DNA of 64,000 nt, from assembly GCF_004138485.1 (NCBI RefSeq), contig NZ_ML142848.1:656640-720639 (forward strand), given 5' to 3'. The DNA is from Peristeroidobacter soli. GTDB taxonomy: Bacteria; Pseudomonadota; Gammaproteobacteria; Steroidobacterales; Steroidobacteraceae. The notes under the pieces were generated by a model. It saw only the letters and a list, made by a program, of their open reading frames with translations, searched no databases and had not been told where the DNA came from. The translations under genes and the position numbers were made by a program. This document shows positions 44,092-51,766 of the stretch, in pieces (position 1 is the stretch's first letter; each line of letters begins with the position of its first letter).

Positions 44092-45084
44092 TCACACGGC
44101 TTTCAGGGGCGGATATTCGATGGCGCGCTCGTTGAGGACGCGGGTGCGCTCACGATATTCACTGGGGTTCATGTGCTTGAGCGCGCGGAACTGACGATTG
44201 AAGTTCGACAGGTTCCGATAGCCGCATTCCATCGCGATCTCGGTGATGCTGGCGTTACTGTTGCTGCCGAGCAGCCGACAGGCTTTGTGGACGCGCAGGA
44301 TGTTGACGAAGTCGACGAAGTTGCGCCCGGTCGCGGCCCGGAAGAAACGACTGAACGACGAAGCCGTCATGCCCAGACGCTCGGCCACCTCGGCCTGACT
44401 GATTTCCAGATCCAGATTCTCGCGCACATAACGATGCACGATCTCGATCCGGTGCCGGTTCACCGGCGTGATGTCGTTGTGGAGATGGTAATCCTTCGCC
44501 GCGAGCTGCCTGCGGTCCGTCGACTTGGACAGCAGATTCAAGATATCCAGCAAGCGAAGCAGCCGATCCAGCCCTTTCTGGGCCACCAGCGCGTGAAGCA
44601 AGGGACCGACCGCCTGAACCGTCGGGCCAAAAAAATGCAAACCGCAGGCCGCATCCTCGCACAGCTGCATGATCCCTTTGCTCTCCGGAAGCCTGCTGAG
44701 CAGGTCGCCGAGATAGTTCTCCCAGAACTGAACCACGACCAGCTCCGCCGTCTCGTGATTGGGCGCGTGCCGGTCGTTCTGCCAGCAATGCGGCAGGTTC
44801 GGACCCACCAGCACCAGGTCGCCGGGCGAGTAGCGTTCGATGCTATCGCCGACGAAGCGCGTGCCCTGGCTGTGAATCAGCCAGGTCAGTTCGAATTCCG
44901 GGTGATAGTGCCAGGTGTGATCGGTCGACAGGTCTTCGGATAGAAAGTGCAGGCAGCGAAAGCTGCTTTCGGTATCGGCCTGCACCGCTTCGAACTGCGG
45001 ATCCAACGTGTGGACGGCGGCACGCTTGCCTGGTTTCGCTTCCGATGCGCGCCCGTCGCTGACTGGCGAAGTACGCACTCTCAT
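44092..45084 (-). CDS. AraC-family transcriptional regulator
   Basis: 330 residues from MRVRTSPVSDGRASE (45084); an extension to 45171 is open. The N-terminal cupin ligand-binding part covers about 35-120 (WHYHPEFELTWLIHSQGTRF, YSPGDLVLVGPNLPHCW) and the two helix-turn-helix motifs about 220-320 (ISQAEVAERLGMTASSFSRF, ITEIAMECGYRNLSNFNRQF). It lies inside the sugar operon between the Gfo/Idh gene and the dehydratase and most likely controls it by sensing a sugar or sugar acid. Confidence 0.92.
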   Translation of the reverse strand: MRVRTSPVSDGRASEAKPGKRAAVHTLDPQFEAVQADTESSFRCLHFLSEDLSTDHTWHYHPEFELTWLIHSQGTRFVGDSIERYSPGDLVLVGPNLPHCWQNDRHAPNHETAELVVVQFWENYLGDLLSRLPESKGIMQLCEDAACGLHFFGPTVQAVGPLLHALVAQKGLDRLLRLLDILNLLSKSTDRRQLAAKDYHLHNDITPVNRHRIEIVHRYVRENLDLEISQAEVAERLGMTASSFSRFFRAATGRNFVDFVNILRVHKACRLLGSNSNASITEIAMECGYRNLSNFNRQFRALKHMNPSEYRERTRVLNERAIEYPPLKAV

Positions 45085-45146
45085 ATTGCATCGTCCGATC
45101 GAGATGGCGCCAAAGTAGCACTCCCTCGTAGACAGAGCAACGCCGG

Positions 45147-46297
45147 CTAAGCGGAACCCAGATCGACCCACGCCGAGTTGGCACGGCTCGACGCGATGAC
45201 CGCCGCGATGAAGCGCATGCCACGCAAGCCATCTTCCGCATCGGGCAACGGATGATCCATCTTGCCGCCGGCCGCGCCGTTGGCCGCTTCGATGAGGCCC
45301 GCAAAATCTTTATACAGCTGGGCAAAAGCCTCGATGTAGCCTTCGGGTGCCCGCTGGGGATGCGGGTCGCTTGCGATGCCGCCGCGCCGATTTCATGCCC
45401 GCCGCGAGAGAGCACTTGTGGAGCCTTGCCGAACTCGGCGAAGCGCAATTGATTGGGATGTTCCTGTTCCCATTCGAGGGACGCGCGCTCGCCATAGACA
45501 CGCAGGCGCAATCCGTTCTCGCGCCCGATGGCGACCTGACTCGCCCACAACATGCCGCGCGCGCCGTTGGTGAATCGCATCATCACCTGCACATCGTCAT
45601 CGAGCCTGCGGCCAGGCACGAACGTCGACAGTTGTGCGGCGACCGCCTCGCAGCGCTCGCCGGTGACGAACTCCGCAATCTGGTAGGCGTGTGTTCCGAT
45701 ATCGCCAACACATCCGCCGGCACCGCTTCGCGTCGGATCGGTCCGCCACAAGGCTTGCTTCTGACCGGATTGCTCCAGCGCGGTGGCGAGCCACTCCTGC
45801 GGATATTCCACTTGCACGACTCGAATCCCGCCGAGCTTTCCCGCGCGAGCCATGGCTCGTGCCTGACGCACCATCGGATAACCGGTGTAAGTGTGAGCAA
45901 GCCCGAAGACGCACTTCGATCTGGCCGCGGCCGCAACCAGATCCTCGGCTTCGGCGACGCTGGTGGTCATCGGCTTCTCGCAGAAGACGTGGATGCCGGC
46001 ATCGAGAAACGCGCGCGCTGGCCCGTGATGTAAATGGTTGGGCGTCACGATCGCCACGGCATCGATGCGGTCGGCACGCGCCACCTCGCGCTCCACCATG
46101 GACTTGTAGTCCGCATAGCTGCGTTCTCGCGAGACGTGACACTCGGCGGCGCTTGCGTGCGCACGATCCGGGTCTGAGGAGAACGCGCCGGCGACCAGCT
46201 CGAACCGATCGTCGAGCCGCGCCGCCATCCGGTGGACCGCACCGATGAAGGCGCCCTGGCCACCGCCCACCATTCCGAGTCGCAGTCGTCTACGCAT
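45147..46297 (-). pseudogene. Gfo/Idh/MocA-family oxidoreductase, apparent frameshift
   Basis: The N-terminal NAD(P)-binding half is normal (LRLGMVGGGQGAFIGAVHRM; FCEKPM; GDIGTHAYQI). Near 45375-45385 the original frame loses homology and runs on as Arg/Ser-rich sequence into the AraC gene. The adjacent frame reads on as family-like sequence (EGYIEAFAQLYKDFAGLIEA, LRGMRFIAAVIASS, WVDLGSA) and stops at 45147-45149. One missing base explains this. In such an intact operon a sequencing error is as likely as a real mutation. The enzyme would oxidise or reduce a sugar hydroxyl, for example at C3. Its ATG overlaps the upstream isomerase-like gene by eight bases. Confidence 0.75.
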
Positions 46298-47354
46298 GTG
46301 AGCTCAACCCCAGTACCGAGTCGATCAGACTTCGATCCACTTTCGAGTCGGCGAAATCGTCGAAGCTCCGCTCCGCAACCTTGATCAGATGCCGCTGGAT
46401 GAACGGCGCTCCTTCAGTCGCGCCCACCACCGCATCCTTGATGGCGCATTCCCATTCGAGCACCGCCCAGCCCGCATAGTCGTGCCGCGTCAGCCGCGAG
46501 AATATGCCGCCGAAATCGATCTGACCGTCACCGAGCGAGCGAAAGCGCCCGGCTCGCGCCGGCCAGGACTGATAGCCGCCGTAGACCCCCTGCCTCGCCG
46601 ACACGTTGAATTCCGCGTCCTTGACGTGAAACGCCTTGATCCGTTCGTGGTAGACGTCGATGTAGCCGAGGTAGTCGATGTTCTGCAGCAGCAGATGACT
46701 TGGATCGTACAGCATGTTGCAGCGAGGATGATTGTCGACCTGCTCCAGGAACATCTCGAAAGTCACGCCATCGTGTAGGTCTTCGCCCGGATGGATTTCG
46801 AAACACAGATCGACACCGGCCGCGTCGAACGCATCCAGGATGGGGCGCCAGCGCCGCGCCAGCTCCTTGAACGCCGTTTCGATCAGCCCGGGAGGGCGCG
46901 GCGGCCAGGGATAAAAATAGGGCCAGGCCAGCGCGCCTGAAAAAGTTGCATGCGCCGTCAGGCCGAAATTCCTGGATGCCCTGGCGGCCAGCAATAATTG
47001 TTCGACGGCCCATTGCTGACGAGCGACCGGATCGCGTTGCTGAGCCGGCGGCGCGAACGCATCGAACACCAGATCATAGGCCGGATGGGTGGCGACCAGT
47101 TGGCCCTGCAAATGCGTGGACAGCTCAGTCACCGCGATGCCGAGCTCCGCCAGCATCCCCTGAATGTCCTCGCAGTAACTTTTGCTGGCCGCCGCCTTCG
47201 CCAGATCGAACAGCCGTCCATCCCAGGTCGGAATCTGAACCCCGATAAACCCCAGTCCCGCCGCCCATCGCGCGATCGACTCCAGCGTATTGAACGGCGC
47301 TGCGTCGCCGGCGAACTGGGCCAGAAATATCCCCGGACCTTTGATCGTTCTCAT
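46290..47354 (-). CDS. Xylose-isomerase-like TIM-barrel protein (sugar phosphate isomerase/epimerase)
   Basis: 354 residues with no signal peptide, so cytoplasmic. The AP-endonuclease-2-like barrel is seen in LGFIGVQIPTWDGRLFDL, FEIHPGEDLHDGVTFEMFL (metal Glu/His), CNMLYDPSHLLLQNID, KAFHVKDAEFN and GWAVLEWECAIKD (second metal Glu). The combination E, D/H, H, E for a divalent metal looks complete. The family isomerises, epimerises or, in some 3-keto-glycoside pathways, eliminates sugar from aglycone. Pairing with the overlapping Gfo/Idh gene supports the last option. Confidence 0.87.
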   Translation of the reverse strand: MRTIKGPGIFLAQFAGDAAPFNTLESIARWAAGLGFIGVQIPTWDGRLFDLAKAAASKSYCEDIQGMLAELGIAVTELSTHLQGQLVATHPAYDLVFDAFAPPAQQRDPVARQQWAVEQLLLAARASRNFGLTAHATFSGALAWPYFYPWPPRPPGLIETAFKELARRWRPILDAFDAAGVDLCFEIHPGEDLHDGVTFEMFLEQVDNHPRCNMLYDPSHLLLQNIDYLGYIDVYHERIKAFHVKDAEFNVSARQGVYGGYQSWPARAGRFRSLGDGQIDFGGIFSRLTRHDYAGWAVLEWECAIKDAVVGATEGAPFIQRHLIKVAERSFDDFADSKVDRSLIDSVLGLSSHA

Positions 47355-47383
47355 TTGAAATCTCCTAGCGCGCGCGCCGCGAC

Positions 47384-48166
47384 TCAGGCGCCGGGCTTTT
47401 CATAGGGCCAATTGGCCTGCGTAAACACTCCGCCATCCACCCAAAGAGTTTGACCGGTGACGAAAGACGCGCCCGGCGATGCCAGGTACAGCACGACGTC
47501 CGCCACGTCTTTCGTCTGGCCGATCCGTCGCAGCGGCGTAATCGCCGACCAGGTACCGGCGTAGTCGCCTGCTTCCGCTTGCGTGCGTTCGATCTCGATC
47601 GCGCCCGGCGCGACACAATTCACTCGGATCGCATGCGGACCGAGCTCGATGGCTGCAACCTTGGTGAGCTGCTCGATGCCGCCCTTGGACGCGGTGTAGT
47701 CGACCAGCTTCGGGAACGCGAGCTTGTTACATCCCGAGCCGATGTTCACGATGGCACCGGGCTTACCTGCCGCGACCAGACGACGCGCCACGTTCTGTGT
47801 ATTCAGAAAACAGCCCTTCAGATTGGTGCGGATGACCCGATCCCAGCTCTCTTCCTCCAGATCGAGCAACGACGCCCAGGTTTGCACGCCGGCGTTGTTG
47901 ACCAGCAGGTCCGGAACGCCCCGCCAGGCGGCGACCCGGTCATAAAACGCGTCCACGTCCGACTTGATACCGACATCGCATTGGACACAGAGCACATCCG
48001 CTCCGGCGGCACGCGCGCTGGCCGATGTTTGCTCAGCCTCGTGCGGGCGGCTGACATAACTGAATGCAACGTCCCAGCCTTCGCGTGCCAGCGCATTCAC
48101 AATCGCACGACCGATGCCGGTACTGCCGCCGGTGACAACCGCCAGACGCCGTGACACTGCGCTCAC
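47384..48166 (-). CDS. SDR-family sugar dehydrogenase
   Basis: 260 residues starting at the GTG that overlaps the FAH-family gene stop (GTGA). Longer open frames are inside that gene. It has the nucleotide-binding TGGSTGIG (12-19), NNAG (90-93) and catalytic S144, Y157 and K161 (IVNIGSGC; VDYTASKGG). SDRs of this length oxidise sugars (C1 to lactone) or keto-deoxy acids. Of the two SDRs in the operon, this one may be the aldose 1-dehydrogenase and the other the keto-acid dehydrogenase, but the roles could be swapped. Confidence 0.9.
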   Translation of the reverse strand: MSAVSRRLAVVTGGSTGIGRAIVNALAREGWDVAFSYVSRPHEAEQTSASARAAGADVLCVQCDVGIKSDVDAFYDRVAAWRGVPDLLVNNAGVQTWASLLDLEEESWDRVIRTNLKGCFLNTQNVARRLVAAGKPGAIVNIGSGCNKLAFPKLVDYTASKGGIEQLTKVAAIELGPHAIRVNCVAPGAIEIERTQAEAGDYAGTWSAITPLRRIGQTKDVADVVLYLASPGASFVTGQTLWVDGGVFTQANWPYEKPGA

Positions 48167-49020
48167 TGGTTCGCACTCCCGATGTGAGCGCGCACGCGTT
48201 GACGCTGCTGGCCCAATCCTGAAATTCCCAATCTCATCTCGTCGCCCGCTTTCAGCCACACGGGCGGCTTGCGCCCCATGCCGACGCCAGGAGGCGTGCC
48301 GGTGCTGATGATGTCTCCGGGCTGCAGGCTCATGAACTGGCTGACGTAATGCACCAGGAACGGCACATTGAAAATCATGTGGCGCGTGTTGCCGGTCTGT
48401 ACCCGTTGGCCGTTCACGTCGCACCACAATTCGAGATCGGCAAGATCGGCGATCTCATCCAATGTCACCAGATACGGCCCCATCGGCGCGAACGTGTCGC
48501 AGCTCTTGCCTTTGTCCCATTGACCGCCACGCTCCAGCTGAAACGTGCGCTCCGACAGATCGTTGATCACGCACAGGCCCGCGACGTGGCTCAGCGCTTG
48601 CTCGACAGTCACGTTGCGCGCCTCGCGGCCGATCACGACGCCGAGCTCGACTTCCCAGTCGCTCTTGATCGAATCTTTCGGCAACTGCACGTCGTCGTTG
48701 GGACCGCAGATCGATGACGTCGCCTTCATGAATACGACCGGCTCCGCCGGAATCTCCATGTTGGCCTCGCGAGCATGATCTACATAGTTGAGGCCGATAC
48801 AGATGATCTTGCCGACCGCCGCGACCGGCGGTCCGATGCGGATCGTCTCATTCAAGAGCGGCAGTTTGTCCGGATCGATGGCGGCGAACGACGCGAAATG
48901 GCTGGCCAGATGGCGCGTCTCGAAATCGGAGAGCAGCGCGGACAGATCGCGATGGCCGCCGCGAGCGTCCACCATTCCCGCACGCTCGTGCCCCCGGGGT
49001 CCGTGTCGAAAAAATCTCAT
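48163..49020 (-). CDS. Fumarylacetoacetate hydrolase-family protein (2,4-diketo-3-deoxy acid hydrolase type)
   Basis: 285 residues from MRFFRHGPRGHERAG (49020). The FAH fold shows the metal-binding acids E123 and E125 (DWEVELGVVIG) and D154 (VINDLSERTFQ), the K100 region (VVFMKATSSI) and the C-terminal GDIISTGTPPGVGMGRKPP. Members with this layout and length split 2,4-diketo-3-deoxy-fuconate or -rhamnonate into pyruvate and lactate, or the pentose analogue into pyruvate and glycolate. The neighbouring SDRs, dehydratase and lactonase fit that pathway exactly. Confidence 0.9.
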   Translation of the reverse strand: MRFFRHGPRGHERAGMVDARGGHRDLSALLSDFETRHLASHFASFAAIDPDKLPLLNETIRIGPPVAAVGKIICIGLNYVDHAREANMEIPAEPVVFMKATSSICGPNDDVQLPKDSIKSDWEVELGVVIGREARNVTVEQALSHVAGLCVINDLSERTFQLERGGQWDKGKSCDTFAPMGPYLVTLDEIADLADLELWCDVNGQRVQTGNTRHMIFNVPFLVHYVSQFMSLQPGDIISTGTPPGVGMGRKPPVWLKAGDEMRLGISGLGQQRQRVRAHIGSANQ

Positions 49021-49102
49021 AGTGATAAAAAAGGTACTGGTGCCGACTGCTGATCGATAGGCCGCAGTTGCTTGCGCTTGCATATTCTTTTGCCACCGAC
49101 GG

Positions 49103-50068
49103 TCATCGGGAGCCGAAGCGATAGGCGACCTCGAAATGAAACACGCCGCCCGCCTCCAGGAGGGTGCAGGGAAAATCCGGGCGATTGGGTGCGTCCGGAA
49201 ACTGCTCGGGCTCCAGACATAACCCTCGATAGGCACGCCACGGCTGGTTCAGCCATTGACCGGTGTAGAACTGCAGCGCCGGCTGATTCGTGAAGAGCTG
49301 CATCGACATCCTGCCCCGCGGGCAGCTGAGTTCCGCGGCGGGTTGGGTCCCATCGAGGATGAAGGCATGGTCGAAGCCGCGAGCGCTCCGAATCTGTGGA
49401 TCGGGAGCGAGCAGACGATCTCCAATTCGGGTCCGCTGCCGGAGATCGAAGGGAGTGCCCGCCACCTGGCGCGGCGCGCCTTCTGGAATACCGCTCGGGT
49501 CGATGGGCAGGAAGCGATCGGCGTTGATGGCGACCTGATGATCCTCGACGTTGCTGGAGGGATCGCCGGTCAAGTTGAAATACGGATGCACCGTGAAGCT
49601 CACGGGCGTCGGCCGGTCGGTCGTGGCATCGACTGTCACGCTCAGCGCGTCTGGCGTGAGCTCATAAGTTGCCGTGACTGCCAGCGTGCCCGGATATCCA
49701 CCCTCGCCGTCGGGTGAGATGTAACGGAGCACGATACGCCGCGCCCCGGTTTCTTCCACGCTCAGCACCGTCCAGTCCCTGGAGTGCAAACCGGCAGAAC
49801 CGCCGTGCAAATGATTCGGACCGTCGTTCGGGTCAACTCGATATCTCTGGCCCGCGACAGAGAACGTCGAGTTGGCCAACCGATTCGCGTAGCGGCCGAT
49901 CATTCGTCCCATGTACGCGGAATCGAAACGGCGCGTCGAGGTGGAGGGAAGGATCAAGTCGATGTATTCGTCCGGCCCCGGTGCCCGCAATGACAACAAG
50001 GCCGCACCGAAGGGATCTATCCGTGCCTGCAAACCATCCTTCCACGCCAGTGTCAGCGGCTCCATCAC
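49103..50068 (-). CDS. Aldose 1-epimerase (mutarotase)
   Basis: 321 residues of the galactose mutarotase fold: N-terminal RMIGRYANRLANSTFSV, HLHGGSAGLHSRDW with the catalytic His, HPYFNLTGD with the second His, and CLEPEQFPDAPN with the catalytic Glu. No signal peptide. It interconverts alpha and beta sugar anomers before the dehydrogenase. Its ATG overlaps the SDR stop by four bases. The FAH-family gene follows 82 bp downstream, the largest gap within this group. Confidence 0.92.
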   Translation of the reverse strand: MMEPLTLAWKDGLQARIDPFGAALLSLRAPGPDEYIDLILPSTSTRRFDSAYMGRMIGRYANRLANSTFSVAGQRYRVDPNDGPNHLHGGSAGLHSRDWTVLSVEETGARRIVLRYISPDGEGGYPGTLAVTATYELTPDALSVTVDATTDRPTPVSFTVHPYFNLTGDPSSNVEDHQVAINADRFLPIDPSGIPEGAPRQVAGTPFDLRQRTRIGDRLLAPDPQIRSARGFDHAFILDGTQPAAELSCPRGRMSMQLFTNQPALQFYTGQWLNQPWRAYRGLCLEPEQFPDAPNRPDFPCTLLEAGGVFHFEVAYRFGSR

Positions 50069-50808
50069 AAACTCATCCCGCCATCCACGATGATGTCGCT
50101 GCCGGTCATGAACTTGGCTGCGTCGCTGGCCAGCATCACGGCGATCTCGGCAATCTCCTCGCTGCGCCCGAACCTGCCCATCGGCTGGCGCGCCAGGAAG
50201 GCGTCGAGCGCCGAGTCGCCTTGTTGAGCAATCCGTTCCTGCAACGACGGTGTCATCACAGTTCCCGGAGATATCGAGTTGCAGCGAACGCCGCGATCGA
50301 TGAAATCGCGCGCCACGGATTTAGTCAGTCCGATGACCGCGGCCTTGGTCGTCGCATAGGCAAAGCGGTTCACCACCGCCTTCGTCGAAGAAACGACCGA
50401 AGCGATGTTGACGATCGAGCCCTCTTTCGCAGCGAGCATCGAGGGCAACAGCGCGGAGATGGTGTTGAACATCGACATCACGTTCACGTCGAATGTTTTA
50501 CTGAGGACCGCCGGGCTCGTGTCCAGCACGCTGCCGGCCGGAACGATGCCCACGCAATTGACGAGAACGCCAATATCACGGTGCTGGTCCGCGATCTGGC
50601 GCATCGCGTTTGGATCGGTCACATCCAGCTGCAGCCACTCGATGCCTTGGCTGACAGGTTGATCGGGCGCCACGGGCTGCAAGTCCGCAGCGACGACGGT
50701 CGCCCCTTCTCTCGCGAAGGCTGCCGCGATGCTGCGCCCGATGCCCTGCGCAGCGCCCGTGACAAACGCCGTCTTTCCAGCCAATTTCCCCACCGTGGCA
50801 CTGCTCAT
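50065..50808 (-). CDS. SDR-family dehydrogenase, 2-keto-3-deoxy sugar-acid type
   Basis: 247 residues from MSSATVGKLAGKTAFVTGAA (50808), with ATGA overlap on the upstream isomerase-like gene. It has TGAAQGIG (17-24), NCVG (84-87), S137 or S140, Y151 and K155 (AYATTKAAVIGLTKSVARDF). The length and opening sequence resemble bacterial 2-keto-3-deoxy-L-fuconate dehydrogenases, which oxidise the C4 hydroxyl before hydrolysis by an FAH-family enzyme. The substrate assignment is inferred from family resemblance and operon. Confidence 0.88.
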   Translation of the reverse strand: MSSATVGKLAGKTAFVTGAAQGIGRSIAAAFAREGATVVAADLQPVAPDQPVSQGIEWLQLDVTDPNAMRQIADQHRDIGVLVNCVGIVPAGSVLDTSPAVLSKTFDVNVMSMFNTISALLPSMLAAKEGSIVNIASVVSSTKAVVNRFAYATTKAAVIGLTKSVARDFIDRGVRCNSISPGTVMTPSLQERIAQQGDSALDAFLARQPMGRFGRSEEIAEIAVMLASDAAKFMTGSDIIVDGGMSL

Positions 50809-51746
50809 GTGTCGAGGGTCTGGAGATATTTGTAGCTGATCCTGGCCGACTCCAGCGCGGGGCGAACGAACGGCGGCTCCTGCTCCACGTAGCCCGCTTT
50901 GACGCCGGTGGCTTTGGCGGCCTTGAACACGCTCGGCCAATCGACGGCGCCCTGGCCGATCTCCACCGAGGTCATTTCCATCGACGTGTTGCCGGCGACC
51001 GGTTTCAGATCCTTGATATGCAGCAGCTGGAATCGCCCCGGATACCGGGTCAGATAGCCCGCGGGATCCTGACCCGCGGCTTTCACCCAACCAACGTCCA
51101 TTTCCATCGCGACCAGCTTCGGATCGGTCACCCGCAACAGCTCGTCGTAGCCCGGCACGCCGTTGAACTTTTTGAACTCGGCGTTGTGATTGTGATACGC
51201 CAGCTGAATGCCCGCCTTGCGCGTCTGCTCGCCGATACGATTGAGCAGCTCGCCATCGCGCTTGAAATCATCCAGCGTCAATGAATCGAACGCTTCGCGC
51301 AGCTTGCTCAACTCGAATCCAGGCTTGCCGAAGCCGGGAATGCGCACGTTCGGAACGACCAGATACTTCCAGCCGATGGCTTGCGCGAACTCGATGCACT
51401 GTGCAAGGTTGTCGATCAGCGTCGGCGTGTTCGGCTCGAGCGCCTGCAACGGGAACATGCCGCTCTCGCAGACCAGGCCGGCCGCATCGAGCGACTTGCG
51501 CAGGGCGCGGGCGCTGCGGCCGTAGGTGCCCGGCAGCTCGACATATTTGTAGCCGATGGCGGCAATCTTCCGGAGCGTGCCGTCCAGGTCCTGGGTCATC
51601 TCGGCGTTGACCGTGTAGAGCTGGATGCCGATCTTGAGCTGCGACGCCGACGCGCCGGCCGCCAGAGCATGAGTCGAGATGACGCTGCCGGCCAGCATGG
51701 CCGCGGCACTTTGTTGTAAGAACAGACGACGCGACATTTCCATCAC
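50805..51746 (-). CDS. Tat-exported xylose-isomerase-like TIM-barrel protein
   Basis: 313 residues with a twin-arginine signal (MSRRLFLQQSAAAMLAGSVI, cut probably after ALA near residue 30), so it folds in the cytoplasm, perhaps with its metal, and works in the periplasm. The barrel has IGIQLYTVNAE, YVELPGTYGR, QLAYHNHNAEF, MEMDVGWVKA and LLHIKDLKPV, which hold the expected metal residues. It starts 20 bp after the PQQ dehydrogenase stop. Periplasmic members of this family act on 3-keto-glycosides or epimerise sugars; the substrate here is unknown. Confidence 0.87.
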   Translation of the reverse strand: MMEMSRRLFLQQSAAAMLAGSVISTHALAAGASASQLKIGIQLYTVNAEMTQDLDGTLRKIAAIGYKYVELPGTYGRSARALRKSLDAAGLVCESGMFPLQALEPNTPTLIDNLAQCIEFAQAIGWKYLVVPNVRIPGFGKPGFELSKLREAFDSLTLDDFKRDGELLNRIGEQTRKAGIQLAYHNHNAEFKKFNGVPGYDELLRVTDPKLVAMEMDVGWVKAAGQDPAGYLTRYPGRFQLLHIKDLKPVAGNTSMEMTSVEIGQGAVDWPSVFKAAKATGVKAGYVEQEPPFVRPALESARISYKYLQTLDT

Positions 51747-51766
51747 TGATCCTCTCGATTACTGCT

